From Streptomyces thermolilacinus SPC6 (GTDB lineage Bacteria; Actinomycetota; Actinomycetes; Streptomycetales; Streptomycetaceae): a stretch of 64,000 nucleotides of DNA. The position numbers and the translations under genes are program-made. The stretch spans positions 1,367,144 to 1,431,143 of the forward strand of contig NZ_ASHX02000001.1 of assembly GCF_000478605.2 (NCBI RefSeq), in the 5' to 3' direction. Below, piece by piece: positions 52,037 to 60,786 of the stretch. The notes beneath the pieces are model-generated. The model searched no databases. It had not been told where the DNA came from and worked only from the letters and a program-made list of their open reading frames with translations. Each line of letters starts with the position of its first letter. Position 1 is the stretch's first letter.

Positions 52037-55000
52037 TCAGTAGCTCGGCAGGCGGCGGGGGCCGAGGTCGTTGCGGGCGGGGGGCGGGGCCAGGCGCACG
52101 GTCGCGTCGAGGACGGCCAGGCCGCGGTGGGCGACGACGACCGGCTCCAGCGCGACGGCGACGATCTCCGGGTGGTCGTCGACCAGGCGCGACACGCGCA
52201 GCAGCAGCTCCTCCAGGGCGGCCGTGTCCACGGGGGCCGAGCCGCGCCAGCCGAAGAGGAGCGGGGCGGTCCGGATGGAGCGGATCTGTTCGGCGACGTC
52301 GCGGTCGGTGGCGGGGACGAGGCGGTGCGCCATGTCGCCGAGCAGCTCGGACGGGGCGCCCGCGAGGCCGAAGGACAGCACGGCGCCGACCGCCGGGTCG
52401 ATCGCCGCGCGGACGACGGTGTCCACGCCGCGCGGCACCATCGCCTGGACGACCGGCCGCAGCTCGGTGGGACTGCCCAGCGCCTCGGTCAGCTCGTCGC
52501 ACGCGGTGCGCAGCTGCTGCTCGGTGGCCAGGTCGAGCCGTACGCCGCCGAGGTCGGGGCGGTGGCGCAGGTGCGGGGCGGTGGTCTTCAGGGCGACCGG
52601 GTAGCCGAGGCGGGCGGCGGCGCGTACGGCGGTGTCGGGGTCGGTCGCGGGGAGGACGGGGCGTACCGGGATGCCGTAGCGGGCGAGCAGCTCGCGGGCG
52701 GCGTCGGGGCTGAGCGTGATGCCGTGCGGTTCGGGGGCCCGGCCCGCCTCTCCCGTGGGGGGCGTGCCGAGGAGCTGGTCGATCTGGGCGGCGGCCCCGG
52801 TCTCGTCGATGCCCTCGTGCTCCGGTACGCGGCCGGGGTCGGCGGCCTTGCGGCGCCAGTCGGCGTACCTGACGGCCTCGGCCAGTGCCCGTACGGCCCG
52901 CTCGGCGGCCGGGTAGGCGGGGATGTTGCGGGGGGCGGGGGCTTCCGCGGGGCTGTCCGCGAGGTCTTCGGCGCGGGACTTCGCGGGGGGTGCGGGTGCG
53001 GCGGTGGGCGGTGGGGGTGCGGACCGGCCGTACGGAGCCGGGTAACCAAACGGGCCCGGCCGGCCGTACGGGGGCACGGGCGGCGGGGCCGTGTCGGGTG
53101 CCCCGGCCGGGGCGGCGGGAGCCGTGGGGTCCGCCGGGGCGCGGTGCTCGCGGGCGGGGGCCGTGCTGGTGGCGGCGGCCAGGGCGTCCGCGAGGGCGCC
53201 CAGTTCGACGTGGACGACCACGACGGGCTTGGCCGGGGAGGTGGCGCACGCCTCGCGCAGGGCGGCCGCGAGCACCTCGCTCTCGCCGGTCAGCTCCGCC
53301 GTGCCCTGCGGGCCGACCCACGGAATCGCGGTGACCACGACGGCGTCGCAGGCGTCGTCCCGCAGGGCCTCGGCGAGGGCGGCGCGGAAGTCGTCGGGGG
53401 TCGCGGCGGTGGTCAGGTCGCGGGGCGGCAGCGGGCGCAGGCCCTCGGTGAGGCAGGCGTCGTACGAGAGGAGTCCCAGCGACTCGGAGTTGCCGAGGAT
53501 GGCGACGCGGGGCCCACGGGGCAGGGCCTGTCCGGCGAGCAGCAGGCCGGCGTCGACCAGCTCGGTGACCGTGTCCACGCGGATGACCCCGGCCTGGCGC
53601 AGCAGCGCGGACACCGTCGTGTGCGGGATGCGGGTGGCGGGCACGGCGTGGCCGGGGGGCGCGCTGCCGCTGTGCCGGGCGCCCTTGACGACGACGACCG
53701 GTTTGACGGCGGCGGTGCGGCGGGCGAGCCGGGTGAACTTGCGGGGGTTGCCGATGGACTCCAGGTACAGCAGGACGACGTCCGTTTCGGGGTCCTCGTA
53801 CCAGTACTGGAGGAGGTCGTTGCCCGAGACGTCGGCGCGGTTCCCGGCCGAGACGAACGACGACACCCCGGCGCCGCGCTGGTGCAGCCCGGACAGCAGG
53901 GCGATGCCGATGGCGCCGGACTGGGTGAACAGGCCGATTCGCCCGGTGGCGGGGAGCTGCGGGGCGAGGGAGGCGTTGAGGCGGGTGCCGTCCGCGGTGT
54001 TGATCACGCCGAAGGCGTTGGGGCCGATGACGCGCATCCCGTACGAGCGGGCCTGCCGCACCAGGGCCCGCTGGCGCTCCCGCCCGGCGGGGCCGCTCTC
54101 GGCGTACCCGGCGGACAGGACGACGACGCCGCGCACGCCGTGTTCGCCGCAGTCGGCGACGGCGTCGGGGACGTGTTCGGCGCGTACGGCGATGACGGCG
54201 AGGTCCACCGGGCCGCCGTCGATGTCGCCCAGGGTGCGGTGGGCGGGGACGCCGTCCAGGGTGGCCGTTCCCTCGGGGAGGGCGCGGTTCACGGCGTACA
54301 GGCGCCCGGTGAAGCCGGAGTCGGCGAGGTTGCGCAGGACGGTGCGGCCGACACCGCCCGGCGCCCGGCCCGCGCCGAGCACGGCGACGGAGCCGGGGGC
54401 GAGGAGCCGCTGTACGGAACGGGCCTCGGCGCGCTGTTCGCGGGCGCGCTGGACGGCCAGCGAGCGGTCGGTGGGCTCCAGGTCGAGGTGGAGGCGTACG
54501 GCGCCGTCCTCGAAGCTGCGCTTCTGGGTGTACCCGGCGTCCGTGAACACCTTGATCATCTTGGTGTTGGCGGGCAGCACCTCCGCCGCGAACCGCCTGA
54601 TGCCGCGCTCGCGGGCGACGGCGGCGATGTGCTCCAGCAGGGCGGAGGCGACGCCGCGGCCCTGATGGGCGTCCTGGACGAGGAAGGCGACCTCGGCCTC
54701 GTCGGCGGGGGCGGTGGCGGGGCGGCCCAGGGCGTCGATCCGGTCGTAGCGGACCGTCGCGATGAACTCGTCGCCGATCGTCGCGGCCAGACCGACCCGG
54801 TCCACGTAGTCGTGGTGGGTGAAATGGCGCACGTCCTTCGCGGAGAGCCGGGGATACGGCGCGAAGAACCTGTAGTACTTCGACTCGTCCGAGACCTGCT
54901 CGTAGAAGCTGACCAGGCGCTCGGCGTCGTCCGTGGTGATCGGTCTGATCCGCGCGGTGCCGCCGTCGCGGAGCACCACGTCGGCTTCCCAGTGGTCGGG

Positions 55001-55045
55001 GTACGCGTGCGCCGAGTGCGCCGACTGGTCGGACGGGTTCAGCAT
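52037..55045 (-). CDS. Pat-type protein lysine acetyltransferase (GNAT fused to NDP-forming acyl-CoA synthetase-like domain)
   Basis: This is a 1002-residue fusion. An N-terminal GNAT domain (about 20-190; VQDAHQGRGVASALLEHIAA carries the acetyl-CoA loop) is followed by an NDP-forming acyl-CoA synthetase-like part: CoA-binding Rossmann (about 210-330), ligase/CoA domain (IGPNAFGVINTADGTRLNAS, FTQSGAIGIALLSGL) and, after a Pro/Ala-rich linker (about 640-720), an ATP-grasp domain. Such proteins acetylate and inactivate acetyl-CoA synthetases. ATG 55045 begins the conserved region. GNAT-first order matches Streptomyces PatA-type enzymes as I recall. Confidence 0.88.
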   Translation of the reverse strand: MLNPSDQSAHSAHAYPDHWEADVVLRDGGTARIRPITTDDAERLVSFYEQVSDESKYYRFFAPYPRLSAKDVRHFTHHDYVDRVGLAATIGDEFIATVRYDRIDALGRPATAPADEAEVAFLVQDAHQGRGVASALLEHIAAVARERGIRRFAAEVLPANTKMIKVFTDAGYTQKRSFEDGAVRLHLDLEPTDRSLAVQRAREQRAEARSVQRLLAPGSVAVLGAGRAPGGVGRTVLRNLADSGFTGRLYAVNRALPEGTATLDGVPAHRTLGDIDGGPVDLAVIAVRAEHVPDAVADCGEHGVRGVVVLSAGYAESGPAGRERQRALVRQARSYGMRVIGPNAFGVINTADGTRLNASLAPQLPATGRIGLFTQSGAIGIALLSGLHQRGAGVSSFVSAGNRADVSGNDLLQYWYEDPETDVVLLYLESIGNPRKFTRLARRTAAVKPVVVVKGARHSGSAPPGHAVPATRIPHTTVSALLRQAGVIRVDTVTELVDAGLLLAGQALPRGPRVAILGNSESLGLLSYDACLTEGLRPLPPRDLTTAATPDDFRAALAEALRDDACDAVVVTAIPWVGPQGTAELTGESEVLAAALREACATSPAKPVVVVHVELGALADALAAATSTAPAREHRAPADPTAPAAPAGAPDTAPPPVPPYGRPGPFGYPAPYGRSAPPPPTAAPAPPAKSRAEDLADSPAEAPAPRNIPAYPAAERAVRALAEAVRYADWRRKAADPGRVPEHEGIDETGAAAQIDQLLGTPPTGEAGRAPEPHGITLSPDAARELLARYGIPVRPVLPATDPDTAVRAAARLGYPVALKTTAPHLRHRPDLGGVRLDLATEQQLRTACDELTEALGSPTELRPVVQAMVPRGVDTVVRAAIDPAVGAVLSFGLAGAPSELLGDMAHRLVPATDRDVAEQIRSIRTAPLLFGWRGSAPVDTAALEELLLRVSRLVDDHPEIVAVALEPVVVAHRGLAVLDATVRLAPPPARNDLGPRRLPSY

Positions 55046-55091
55046 GGGGCAAGGGTACGGCGCCGTTCCGGCACCGCGCCGAACATGAGAC

Positions 55092-55107
55092 ACTGGTCTA
55101 GACAACC
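55092..55107. promoter_or_regulatory. Probable DasR binding site (dre) upstream of ptsH
   Basis: ACTGGTCTAGACAACC matches the DasR responsive element consensus ACTGGTCTAGACCACT at 14 of 16 positions, with the first 12 exact. It lies 23 bases before the ptsH start. DasR is the GntR-type regulator of N-acetylglucosamine use and PTS genes in Streptomyces, and ptsH is a known target. Confidence 0.88.
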
Positions 55108-55130
55108 ACTAGCACTTGAAGGGCAACACC

Positions 55131-55412
55131 ATGGCTGAGCGCCGCGTCAACGTCGGTTGGGCCGAGGGCCTGCACGCCCGCCCCGCCTCCATCTTCGTCC
55201 GTGCCGCCACGGCCTCCGGCGTCCCGGTGACGATCGCCAAGTCCGGTGGCAACCCGGTCAACGCCGCGTCGATGCTCGCGGTGCTCGGCCTGGGCGCGCA
55301 GGGTGGCGAGGAGATCGTTCTCGCCTCCGACGCCGAGGGCGCGGACGTGGCGCTGGACCGCCTGGCGAAGCTGGTCGCCGAGGGCCTCGAGGAGCTTCCC
55401 GAGACCGTCTGA
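55131..55412 (+). CDS. ptsH: HPr phosphocarrier protein of the PTS
   Basis: This 93-residue HPr carries phosphate from enzyme I to sugar-specific enzyme II. The active-site histidine is His15 in GLHARPAS. The serine region that in Bacillus is regulated by HPr kinase reads VNAASMLAVLGLGAQGGEEI. AAGGG precedes ATG 55131. The dre site upstream fits glucosamine-6-phosphate-responsive control by DasR. Confidence 0.95.
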   Translation: MAERRVNVGWAEGLHARPASIFVRAATASGVPVTIAKSGGNPVNAASMLAVLGLGAQGGEEIVLASDAEGADVALDRLAKLVAEGLEELPETV

Positions 55413-55432
55413 CGGCTGTCGGCACCACCGCG

Positions 55433-55465
55433 GAGCCGCACCACCCGGGACCGGGGGTGCGGCTC
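55433..55465 (+). terminator. Terminator of ptsH
   Basis: GAGCCGCACC (55433-55442) pairs with GGTGCGGCTC (55456-55465), 20 bases after the ptsH stop and followed by TTCC. Confidence 0.8.
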
Positions 55466-55771
55466 TTCCGCTTCTGGTCCGGGGCCGGCCGCGCCCACGA
55501 GGGGGGCGGCGGCGCCACGTCGGCCCGCCTGGGGCTTTCGGCTGACGAGGCGGCCCTCTCCCAGCCGACCGGATGATCTCGGGGTGGATTCCCTCCGGCG
55601 AATTCCTTCACCGGGTTTCTGCCCGACGGGCGGTTCTCGCCCGACAGTGAATTCCCGCCCGACGCCATTGCTGCCCGAAGGCGATTCGCGGGCCCCCTTC
55701 GACGGCGGGCCGTGTTCAGACAGCGGGAAAGCAGCCGCCTTTTCCGCTGCCTCTTGTATACGGCCCCGATG
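55466..55771. other. Intergenic, no gene recognised
   Basis: These 306 bases hold no gene I can support. They contain repeated GCCCGAC words without regular spacing. Confidence 0.45.
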
Positions 55772-56449
55772 TTAATCGCGGGCTGCGGCGGTGTTTACGG
55801 GATGTTGCGGATTCCTCACGCGGTCCGCGCGGCGCAGCCGGTGCACGCCGCGCCACCGCTCCACGTGCTGGGCGGTGAGCGCCCTGGCCCGCTCGGCGTC
55901 GCCCCGGGCGACGGCGTCCACGATGGCGCCGTGCTCCGCCCACACCTCGGCGGGGCGGGCCGGCTCGTCCACCGTGTACATCCAGGCGGTCTTGTGGCGC
56001 AGCTGGGTGAGCAGCGAGGTCAGGCCGGGGCTGGCGGACGCCTGGGCGAGCGTCTCGTGGAACCAGTCGCCCAACGACCGCAGATCCTCGCCCTGACGAC
56101 GGCGGGCCCGCTCCTGGCCCAGGCGTACGAGGCCGCGCAGCACCTTCAGATGGGCGTCGGTCCGCCGCTGGGCGGCGCGGGCGGCGCCCAGCGGCTCCAG
56201 CAGCACCCGCATCTCCAGCAGGTCGGCGGCGTCCTGCTCGGTCGGCTCGGCGACGCACGCGCCGACATGGCGGCGGGAGACGACGAAGCCCTCGGACTCC
56301 AGGGTGCGCAGCGCCTCGCGGACCGGAACGCGGGAGACCCCGTAGCGGCGGGCGAGCTGCTCCTCGGCGAGGCGGCTGCCGCGCGCCAGCACCCCGGAGA
56401 CGATGTCCGCCCGGATCGCCGTGCATACCGAGTGCGCGGGAACGCGCAT
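55772..56449 (-). CDS. GntR-family transcriptional regulator, FCD subfamily
   Basis: This 225-residue regulator has an N-terminal winged helix (ARGSRLAEEQLARRYGVSRV, PVREALRTLESEGFVVSRRH) and an all-helical FCD effector domain (about 90-210) with metal-ligand-like WFHETLAQAS and a C-terminal RALTAQHVERW. FCD regulators usually respond to organic acids. ATG 56449 was chosen over an upstream in-frame start for lack of conservation further out. Targets are not apparent; no metabolic gene adjoins it. Confidence 0.88.
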   Translation of the reverse strand: MRVPAHSVCTAIRADIVSGVLARGSRLAEEQLARRYGVSRVPVREALRTLESEGFVVSRRHVGACVAEPTEQDAADLLEMRVLLEPLGAARAAQRRTDAHLKVLRGLVRLGQERARRRQGEDLRSLGDWFHETLAQASASPGLTSLLTQLRHKTAWMYTVDEPARPAEVWAEHGAIVDAVARGDAERARALTAQHVERWRGVHRLRRADRVRNPQHPVNTAAARD

Positions 56450-56644
56450 ACCGAACCCCCGAATCGCTCCGCCCGCCGTTTTTCCGCGCGGTTTCTCCAC
56501 GCGGTTTCTCCGCGCGACACCCATCAGCCCGACGCTGTTCGGCGACTCTATGACAATGCGGCGCCTTTTCCGATACCGGGCCGGAATTCATGGTCGATTC
56601 TTGGCCGACGCCGGGAGTCGGCGCGCCCGGGTCGCGGAACGCGC

Positions 56645-56680
56645 GAAGGCCCCGGCTCGGTTCGGGAGCCGGGGCCTTCG
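56645..56680. terminator. Terminator of the M23 peptidase gene
   Basis: GAAGGCCCCGGCTC and GAGCCGGGGCCTTC flank a short GGTTCGG-type loop in a perfect hairpin 15 bases past the stop codon at 56695. Confidence 0.82.
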
Positions 56681-56694
56681 CGGAAGCGGGAGGG

Positions 56695-57468
56695 TCAGAC
56701 GTTGACGCCGCGCGCCCGGAGGTAGGAGACCGGGTCGATGTCGGAGCCGTACTCGGCGGACGTGCGGGCCTCGAAGTGGAGGTGCGGGCCCGTGGAGTTG
56801 CCGGTCGAGCCGGAGACGCCGATCTGCTGGCCCGGCATGACCGTCTGGCCGACCGCGACGCTGACCGAGGCGAGGTGGCCGTACTGCGTGTACGTGCCGT
56901 CGTGCATGCGGATCACGACGTTGTTGCCGTACGCGCCGCCCCAGCCGGCCTCGACGACCGTGCCGCGGCCCACGGAGACGACCGTGGAGCCGTACGGGGC
57001 GTGGAAGTCGACGCCCGAGTGGCTGCCGGACGACCACAGCACGCCACCCGACTGGTAGCCGGTGGAGACGTACGAGCCGGCGACGGGCAGCTGGAAGGAG
57101 TCGAGGCGCTTGCGCTCGGCCTCGCGGGAGGCGCGCTCCTGGGCCTCGCGGGCGGCCTCCAGGCGGGCCTCGGCCTGGCGCTCGGCGGCCATCTCGGCCC
57201 GGGCCTGGCGCTCGGCGACCTCGGCGGCCAGCTCCTGGGCGGCGGCCTGGTCCTCGACCTGGTCGGCCAGGTCGTAGCCGGCGATGGCCTGGTTGACGCC
57301 GGTGTCCTCCAGCGACGCGGCGCGCTCGGCGTCCACGGCGAACGCCGGGGAGGTGAGGGTTCCGATGACACCGGAGGTGGCCAGTGCGGCGGCGCCGGCG
57401 ACGTGGGCGCTCCTGCGGCTCATACGGCTCGGGGCACGGTGCTTCCCGGTGGAACGGGTGAACGCCAT
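56695..57468 (-). CDS. Secreted M23 family metallopeptidase (peptidoglycan hydrolase)
   Basis: This 257-residue protein has a signal peptide (hydrophobic part HVAGAAALATSGVIGTL, likely cleavage after AFA), an Ala/Glu/Arg-rich coiled coil (about 60-125) and a C-terminal LytM/M23 zinc peptidase domain. Metal and catalytic residues are in GSHSGVDFHAPYG, YGHL and GPHLHFEAR. It should cleave peptidoglycan cross-bridges. A c-di-AMP riboswitch occupies its leader, linking wall hydrolysis to osmotic and developmental signals. Confidence 0.92.
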   Translation of the reverse strand: MAFTRSTGKHRAPSRMSRRSAHVAGAAALATSGVIGTLTSPAFAVDAERAASLEDTGVNQAIAGYDLADQVEDQAAAQELAAEVAERQARAEMAAERQAEARLEAAREAQERASREAERKRLDSFQLPVAGSYVSTGYQSGGVLWSSGSHSGVDFHAPYGSTVVSVGRGTVVEAGWGGAYGNNVVIRMHDGTYTQYGHLASVSVAVGQTVMPGQQIGVSGSTGNSTGPHLHFEARTSAEYGSDIDPVSYLRARGVNV

Positions 57469-57486
57469 GAAGTGGACGTGTCCTTT

Positions 57487-57680
57487 CCTTCCCTCTCGCC
57501 TACCGGGTTAGCTGACGGGTTCGGAGCAGGAAGGTCTCCTACGGACCCCTCCGCGTGGTGCGAAGGCGCCCGATTCACCCCAGGGGGACATGGGTCCCCG
57601 GCTCCCCAGGCTCACGCCTGACGGGGATTCGGCGATCGCTGCCCGATGCCGCGGGCGCGGCGATTACAGCGGGCGGACAG
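57487..57680 (-). promoter_or_regulatory. c-di-AMP riboswitch (ydaO/yuaA type)
   Basis: On the minus strand the leader contains the ydaO conserved blocks in order: GGAGCCGGGGACCCATG, CCTGGGGTGAATC, GTAGGAGACCTTCCTGCTCC, then CCGAACCCGTCAGCTAACCC and GGTAGGCG, ending in GAAGGA-type sequence shortly before the start codon. In Streptomyces this class typically precedes cell-wall hydrolase genes, as here. Binding of c-di-AMP is expected to turn the gene off. The outer boundary is approximate. Confidence 0.92.
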
Positions 57681-57796
57681 CGACCAAGACGCTATGCGGC
57701 TGATCTTTCAATCACCAAACGGACACGGTTTTTTGTAGCGCACGCCACAGAACAGAAACCCAGACTCCCGAGCAAAACGGACATACGTCCACGGGA

Positions 57797-57837
57797 AAGT
57801 GGAACCCCGGCATCCGGAGGATGCCGGGGTTCCACTT
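57797..57837 (-). terminator. Terminator of the M16 peptidase pair
   Basis: A perfect 19-base-pair stem (57797-57815 with 57819-57837) and a 3-base loop lie 19 bases past the stop codon at 57857. The upstream arm begins AAGTGGAACCCCGG. It is the strongest hairpin in the window. Confidence 0.87.
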
Positions 57838-57856
57838 AGGGGTTCCACTCCGTCAA

Positions 57857-59254
57857 TCAGCCCGTGACGACGGTCACTTCACCGAGGCCCAGCGCCTCCA
57901 CCGGTGCCTTGATCTGAGCCGCGTCCCCGACGAGGACCGTGACGAGGCGGTCCGGCGGGAAGGCGTTGACGACGGCCGCCATCGCCTCCACCGTGCCCGT
58001 CGCGTCCAGACGCCGGTACAGCTGCGCCTGGAAGTCGTCCGGCAGGTGCTGCTCCACCTGGTCGGCGAGGGTGTCCGCGACGGACGCCGCCGTCTCGTAC
58101 TTGAGCGGCGCCACGCCCACCAGGTTGTGCACGGCGGCGTCGCGCTCGGCGTCGGTGAGGCCCTCCGCCGCGAGGGTGCGCAGCACCTTCCACAGGTCGT
58201 CCAGCGCGGGGCCCGTGTTGGGCGTGTCCACGGAGCCGCTGATGGCGAGCATCGCCGCGCCCGTGCCGTCCGGCAGGGAGCGCAGGACCTGGCCGAAGGA
58301 CCGCACGCCGTACGTGTAGCCCTTCTCCTCGCGCAGGACGCGGTCCAGGCGGGAGGTGAGCGTGCCGCCCAGGCAGTACGTGCCGACGACCTGCGCGGGC
58401 CAGACGCTGTCGTGCCGGTCCGGGCCGATGCGCCCGATGAGCAGCTGCGTCTGCACGGCGCCCGGACGGTCCACGATGACCACGCGGCCCCTGTCGTCGG
58501 CCGTGATGGGCGACGCCGTGCCCGGGCGGGGGGCGTCGCCGGTCCACTCGCCGAGCGTGTCGCGCAGCAGCGCGTCAAGGTCGATTCCGGTCAGGTCGCC
58601 GACCACGACCGCGGTCGCCGACGCGGGACGGACGTGCGCCTCGTAGAAGGCCCGGACGGCGGCGGAGTCGATCCGGGCGACGGTCTCCTCGGTGCCCTGG
58701 CGGGGGCGGGACATCCGCGAGGCGGCCGGGAACAGCTCGGCGTAGAGCTGCTTGGCGGCGCGCCGCGCGGGGTTGGCCGTCTCGTGCGGGATCTCGTCGA
58801 GGCGGTTGCGGACGAGGCGGTCGATCTCGTCGTCCGCGAACGCCGGTGCCCGCAGCGCGTCGGAGAGCAGCGCGAGGGCCTTGGGCAGCCGCGAGGCGGG
58901 CACTTCGAGGGAGACCCGCACGCCGGGGTGGTCGGCGTGCGCGTCCAGGGTGGCGCCGCACCGCTCCAGCTCGGCGGCGAACTCCTCGGCGGTGTGCTTG
59001 TCGGTGCCCTCGGACAGGGCGCGGGCCATGATCGTGGCGACGCCGTCGAGGCCCTTGGGCTCGGCGTCGAGCGGGGCGTCGAGGACGATCTCGACGGCGA
59101 CGACCTGCTGGCCGGGGCGGTGGCAGCGCAGCACGGTCAGGCCGTTGTCGAGCCGGCCGCGCTCGGGCGCGGGGAAGGCCCAGACGCGGGGCGTGCCGGG
59201 CTGCGGCTGCGGGTGGAACTCCATGGTGGTCAGAGACACGGCAGCGTCGCTCAC
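57857..59254 (-). CDS. M16 family peptidase subunit lacking the zinc motif
   Basis: This 465-residue protein has the two-domain fold of M16 peptidases but no HxxEH. At the equivalent place the sequence (LDGVATIMARALSEGTDKHT) has no metal ligands. It keeps the C-terminal features of the partner subunit, EEKGYTYGVRSFGQ, which carry the Arg/Tyr pair that contacts substrate. It should form a heterodimer with the active subunit encoded upstream, like mitochondrial processing peptidase. GTG 59254 overlaps the upstream stop by four bases. Confidence 0.9.
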   Translation of the reverse strand: MSDAAVSLTTMEFHPQPQPGTPRVWAFPAPERGRLDNGLTVLRCHRPGQQVVAVEIVLDAPLDAEPKGLDGVATIMARALSEGTDKHTAEEFAAELERCGATLDAHADHPGVRVSLEVPASRLPKALALLSDALRAPAFADDEIDRLVRNRLDEIPHETANPARRAAKQLYAELFPAASRMSRPRQGTEETVARIDSAAVRAFYEAHVRPASATAVVVGDLTGIDLDALLRDTLGEWTGDAPRPGTASPITADDRGRVVIVDRPGAVQTQLLIGRIGPDRHDSVWPAQVVGTYCLGGTLTSRLDRVLREEKGYTYGVRSFGQVLRSLPDGTGAAMLAISGSVDTPNTGPALDDLWKVLRTLAAEGLTDAERDAAVHNLVGVAPLKYETAASVADTLADQVEQHLPDDFQAQLYRRLDATGTVEAMAAVVNAFPPDRLVTVLVGDAAQIKAPVEALGLGEVTVVTG

Positions 59255-60606
59255 TGGTCCGTCCCCTCTTCCTCGTCGCTGTCGGTCTGGTCGCCGTCGT
59301 CGGCCGTGGTCGGTTCGTAGACGAGCACCGCGCGGTTGTCGGGGCGCAGCTGCCGGGCGGCGACCTCGCGCACCTCGTCGGCGGTGACCTCAAGGACGCG
59401 CTGGACGGCGGTGAGGGCGAGCTGCGGGTCGCCGAACAGGACGGCGAACCGGCACAGTTCGTCGGCGCGGCCCGCGACCGTGCCCAGCCGGTCCAGCCAC
59501 TCGCGCTCCAGCTGGGCCTGGGCGCGCTCCATCTCCTCGGCCGTGGGGCCCTCGCTGGCGAACCGGGCGAGCTCCTCGTCGACGGCGGCCTCGATGTCCG
59601 GCACTTCGACGCCGGCGGAGGTCTTCACGTCCAGCCAGCCCATGGAGGGCGCGCCGGCCAGCCGCAGCAGGCCGAAGCCGGCGGCGACGGCGGTGCGGTC
59701 GCGCCGTACCAGCCGGTTGTGCAGCCGGGACGACTCGCCGCCGCCCAGGATGGTGAGGGCGATGTCGGCGGCGTCGCACGCGCGCGTGCCGTCGGCCGGG
59801 AGGCGGTAGGCGGCCATCAGGGCGCGGGCCGGGACGTCCTCCACGACGACCTCGCGCAGCTGCTCGCCGATGACGTCGGGCAGCGTCCCGTCCCGGGGGG
59901 CGGGCTTGCCGTCGTGGCCCGGGATGGAACCGAAGTACTTCTCGATCCAGGCGAGCGTCTGCTCCGGGTCGATGTCGCCGACGACGGACAGCACCGCGTT
60001 GTTCGGCGCGTAGTACGTGCGGAAGAACTCCCGGGCGTCCTCCAGCGTGGCCGCGTCGAGGTCCGCCATGGAGCCGATCGGCGTGTGGTGGTAGGGGTGC
60101 CCGTCGGGGAAGACGAGAGCCGTGAGCTTCTCGAAGGCGGTGCCGTACGGCACGTTGTCGTAGCGCTGGCGGCGCTCGTTCTTGACGACGTCCCGCTGGT
60201 TCTCCATCGACTCGTCGTCCAGGGCGGCGAGGAGGGAGCCCATGCGGTCGGCCTCCAGCCAGAGGGCGAGCTCCAGCTGGTGGGCGGGCATCGTCTCGAA
60301 GTAGTTGGTGCGCTCGAAGCTCGTGGTGCCGTTGAGGGAGCCGCCGGCGCCCTGCACCAGCTCGAAGTGGCCGTTGCCCTTGACCTGCTTGGAGCCCTGG
60401 AACATCAGGTGCTCGAAGAGGTGGGCGAGGCCGGTGCGGCCCTTGACCTCGTGGCGGGAGCCGACGTCGTACCAGAGGCACACCGCGGCGACCGGGGTCA
60501 GGTGGTCCTCCGAGAGCACCACACGCAGGCCGTTGGCCAGCCGGTGCTCGGTCGCTGTCAGGCCGCCGGAGCCGGCCTGGGCTGTGGCCGTGTGACCCAT
60601 GGGCAT
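59251..60606 (-). CDS. M16 family zinc peptidase, catalytic subunit
   Basis: This 451-residue insulinase-type peptidase has the inverted zinc motif HLFEH in GRTGLAHLFEHLMFQGSKQV and a downstream glutamate in VVKNERRQRYDN. Further family features are GSLNGTTSFERTNYFETMPA and ILGGGESSRLHNRLVR. It probably degrades peptides in the cytosol together with the downstream subunit. ATG 60606 follows AAGGG at good spacing. The acidic tail (TTADDGDQTDSDEEEGTDQ) is unusual but short. Confidence 0.92.
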   Translation of the reverse strand: MPMGHTATAQAGSGGLTATEHRLANGLRVVLSEDHLTPVAAVCLWYDVGSRHEVKGRTGLAHLFEHLMFQGSKQVKGNGHFELVQGAGGSLNGTTSFERTNYFETMPAHQLELALWLEADRMGSLLAALDDESMENQRDVVKNERRQRYDNVPYGTAFEKLTALVFPDGHPYHHTPIGSMADLDAATLEDAREFFRTYYAPNNAVLSVVGDIDPEQTLAWIEKYFGSIPGHDGKPAPRDGTLPDVIGEQLREVVVEDVPARALMAAYRLPADGTRACDAADIALTILGGGESSRLHNRLVRRDRTAVAAGFGLLRLAGAPSMGWLDVKTSAGVEVPDIEAAVDEELARFASEGPTAEEMERAQAQLEREWLDRLGTVAGRADELCRFAVLFGDPQLALTAVQRVLEVTADEVREVAARQLRPDNRAVLVYEPTTADDGDQTDSDEEEGTDQ

Positions 60607-60786
60607 GTACGTCCCTTCGATCGCGTCATGGAAAGTCCTGCCACCCTATGCAAGCGCACGACTGCCCGGCGAAGTTCCCGGGAAGCCGCGACGTCCCTCT
60701 TCCGGGTCGCGGTCGGTCCTGTCAGTGGGACGGTCCACAATGGTCGGCGTCAGATCAACCTTGTTGGTGAAGGAGCCGCAGCAGCG

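Noticed and set aside
52031..55138. Plus-strand 1035-residue frame opposite the Pat acetyltransferase
   Set aside because: Composition is low-complexity Gly/Val/Arg and there is no domain; the minus strand has a complete GNAT/acyl-CoA synthetase fusion.
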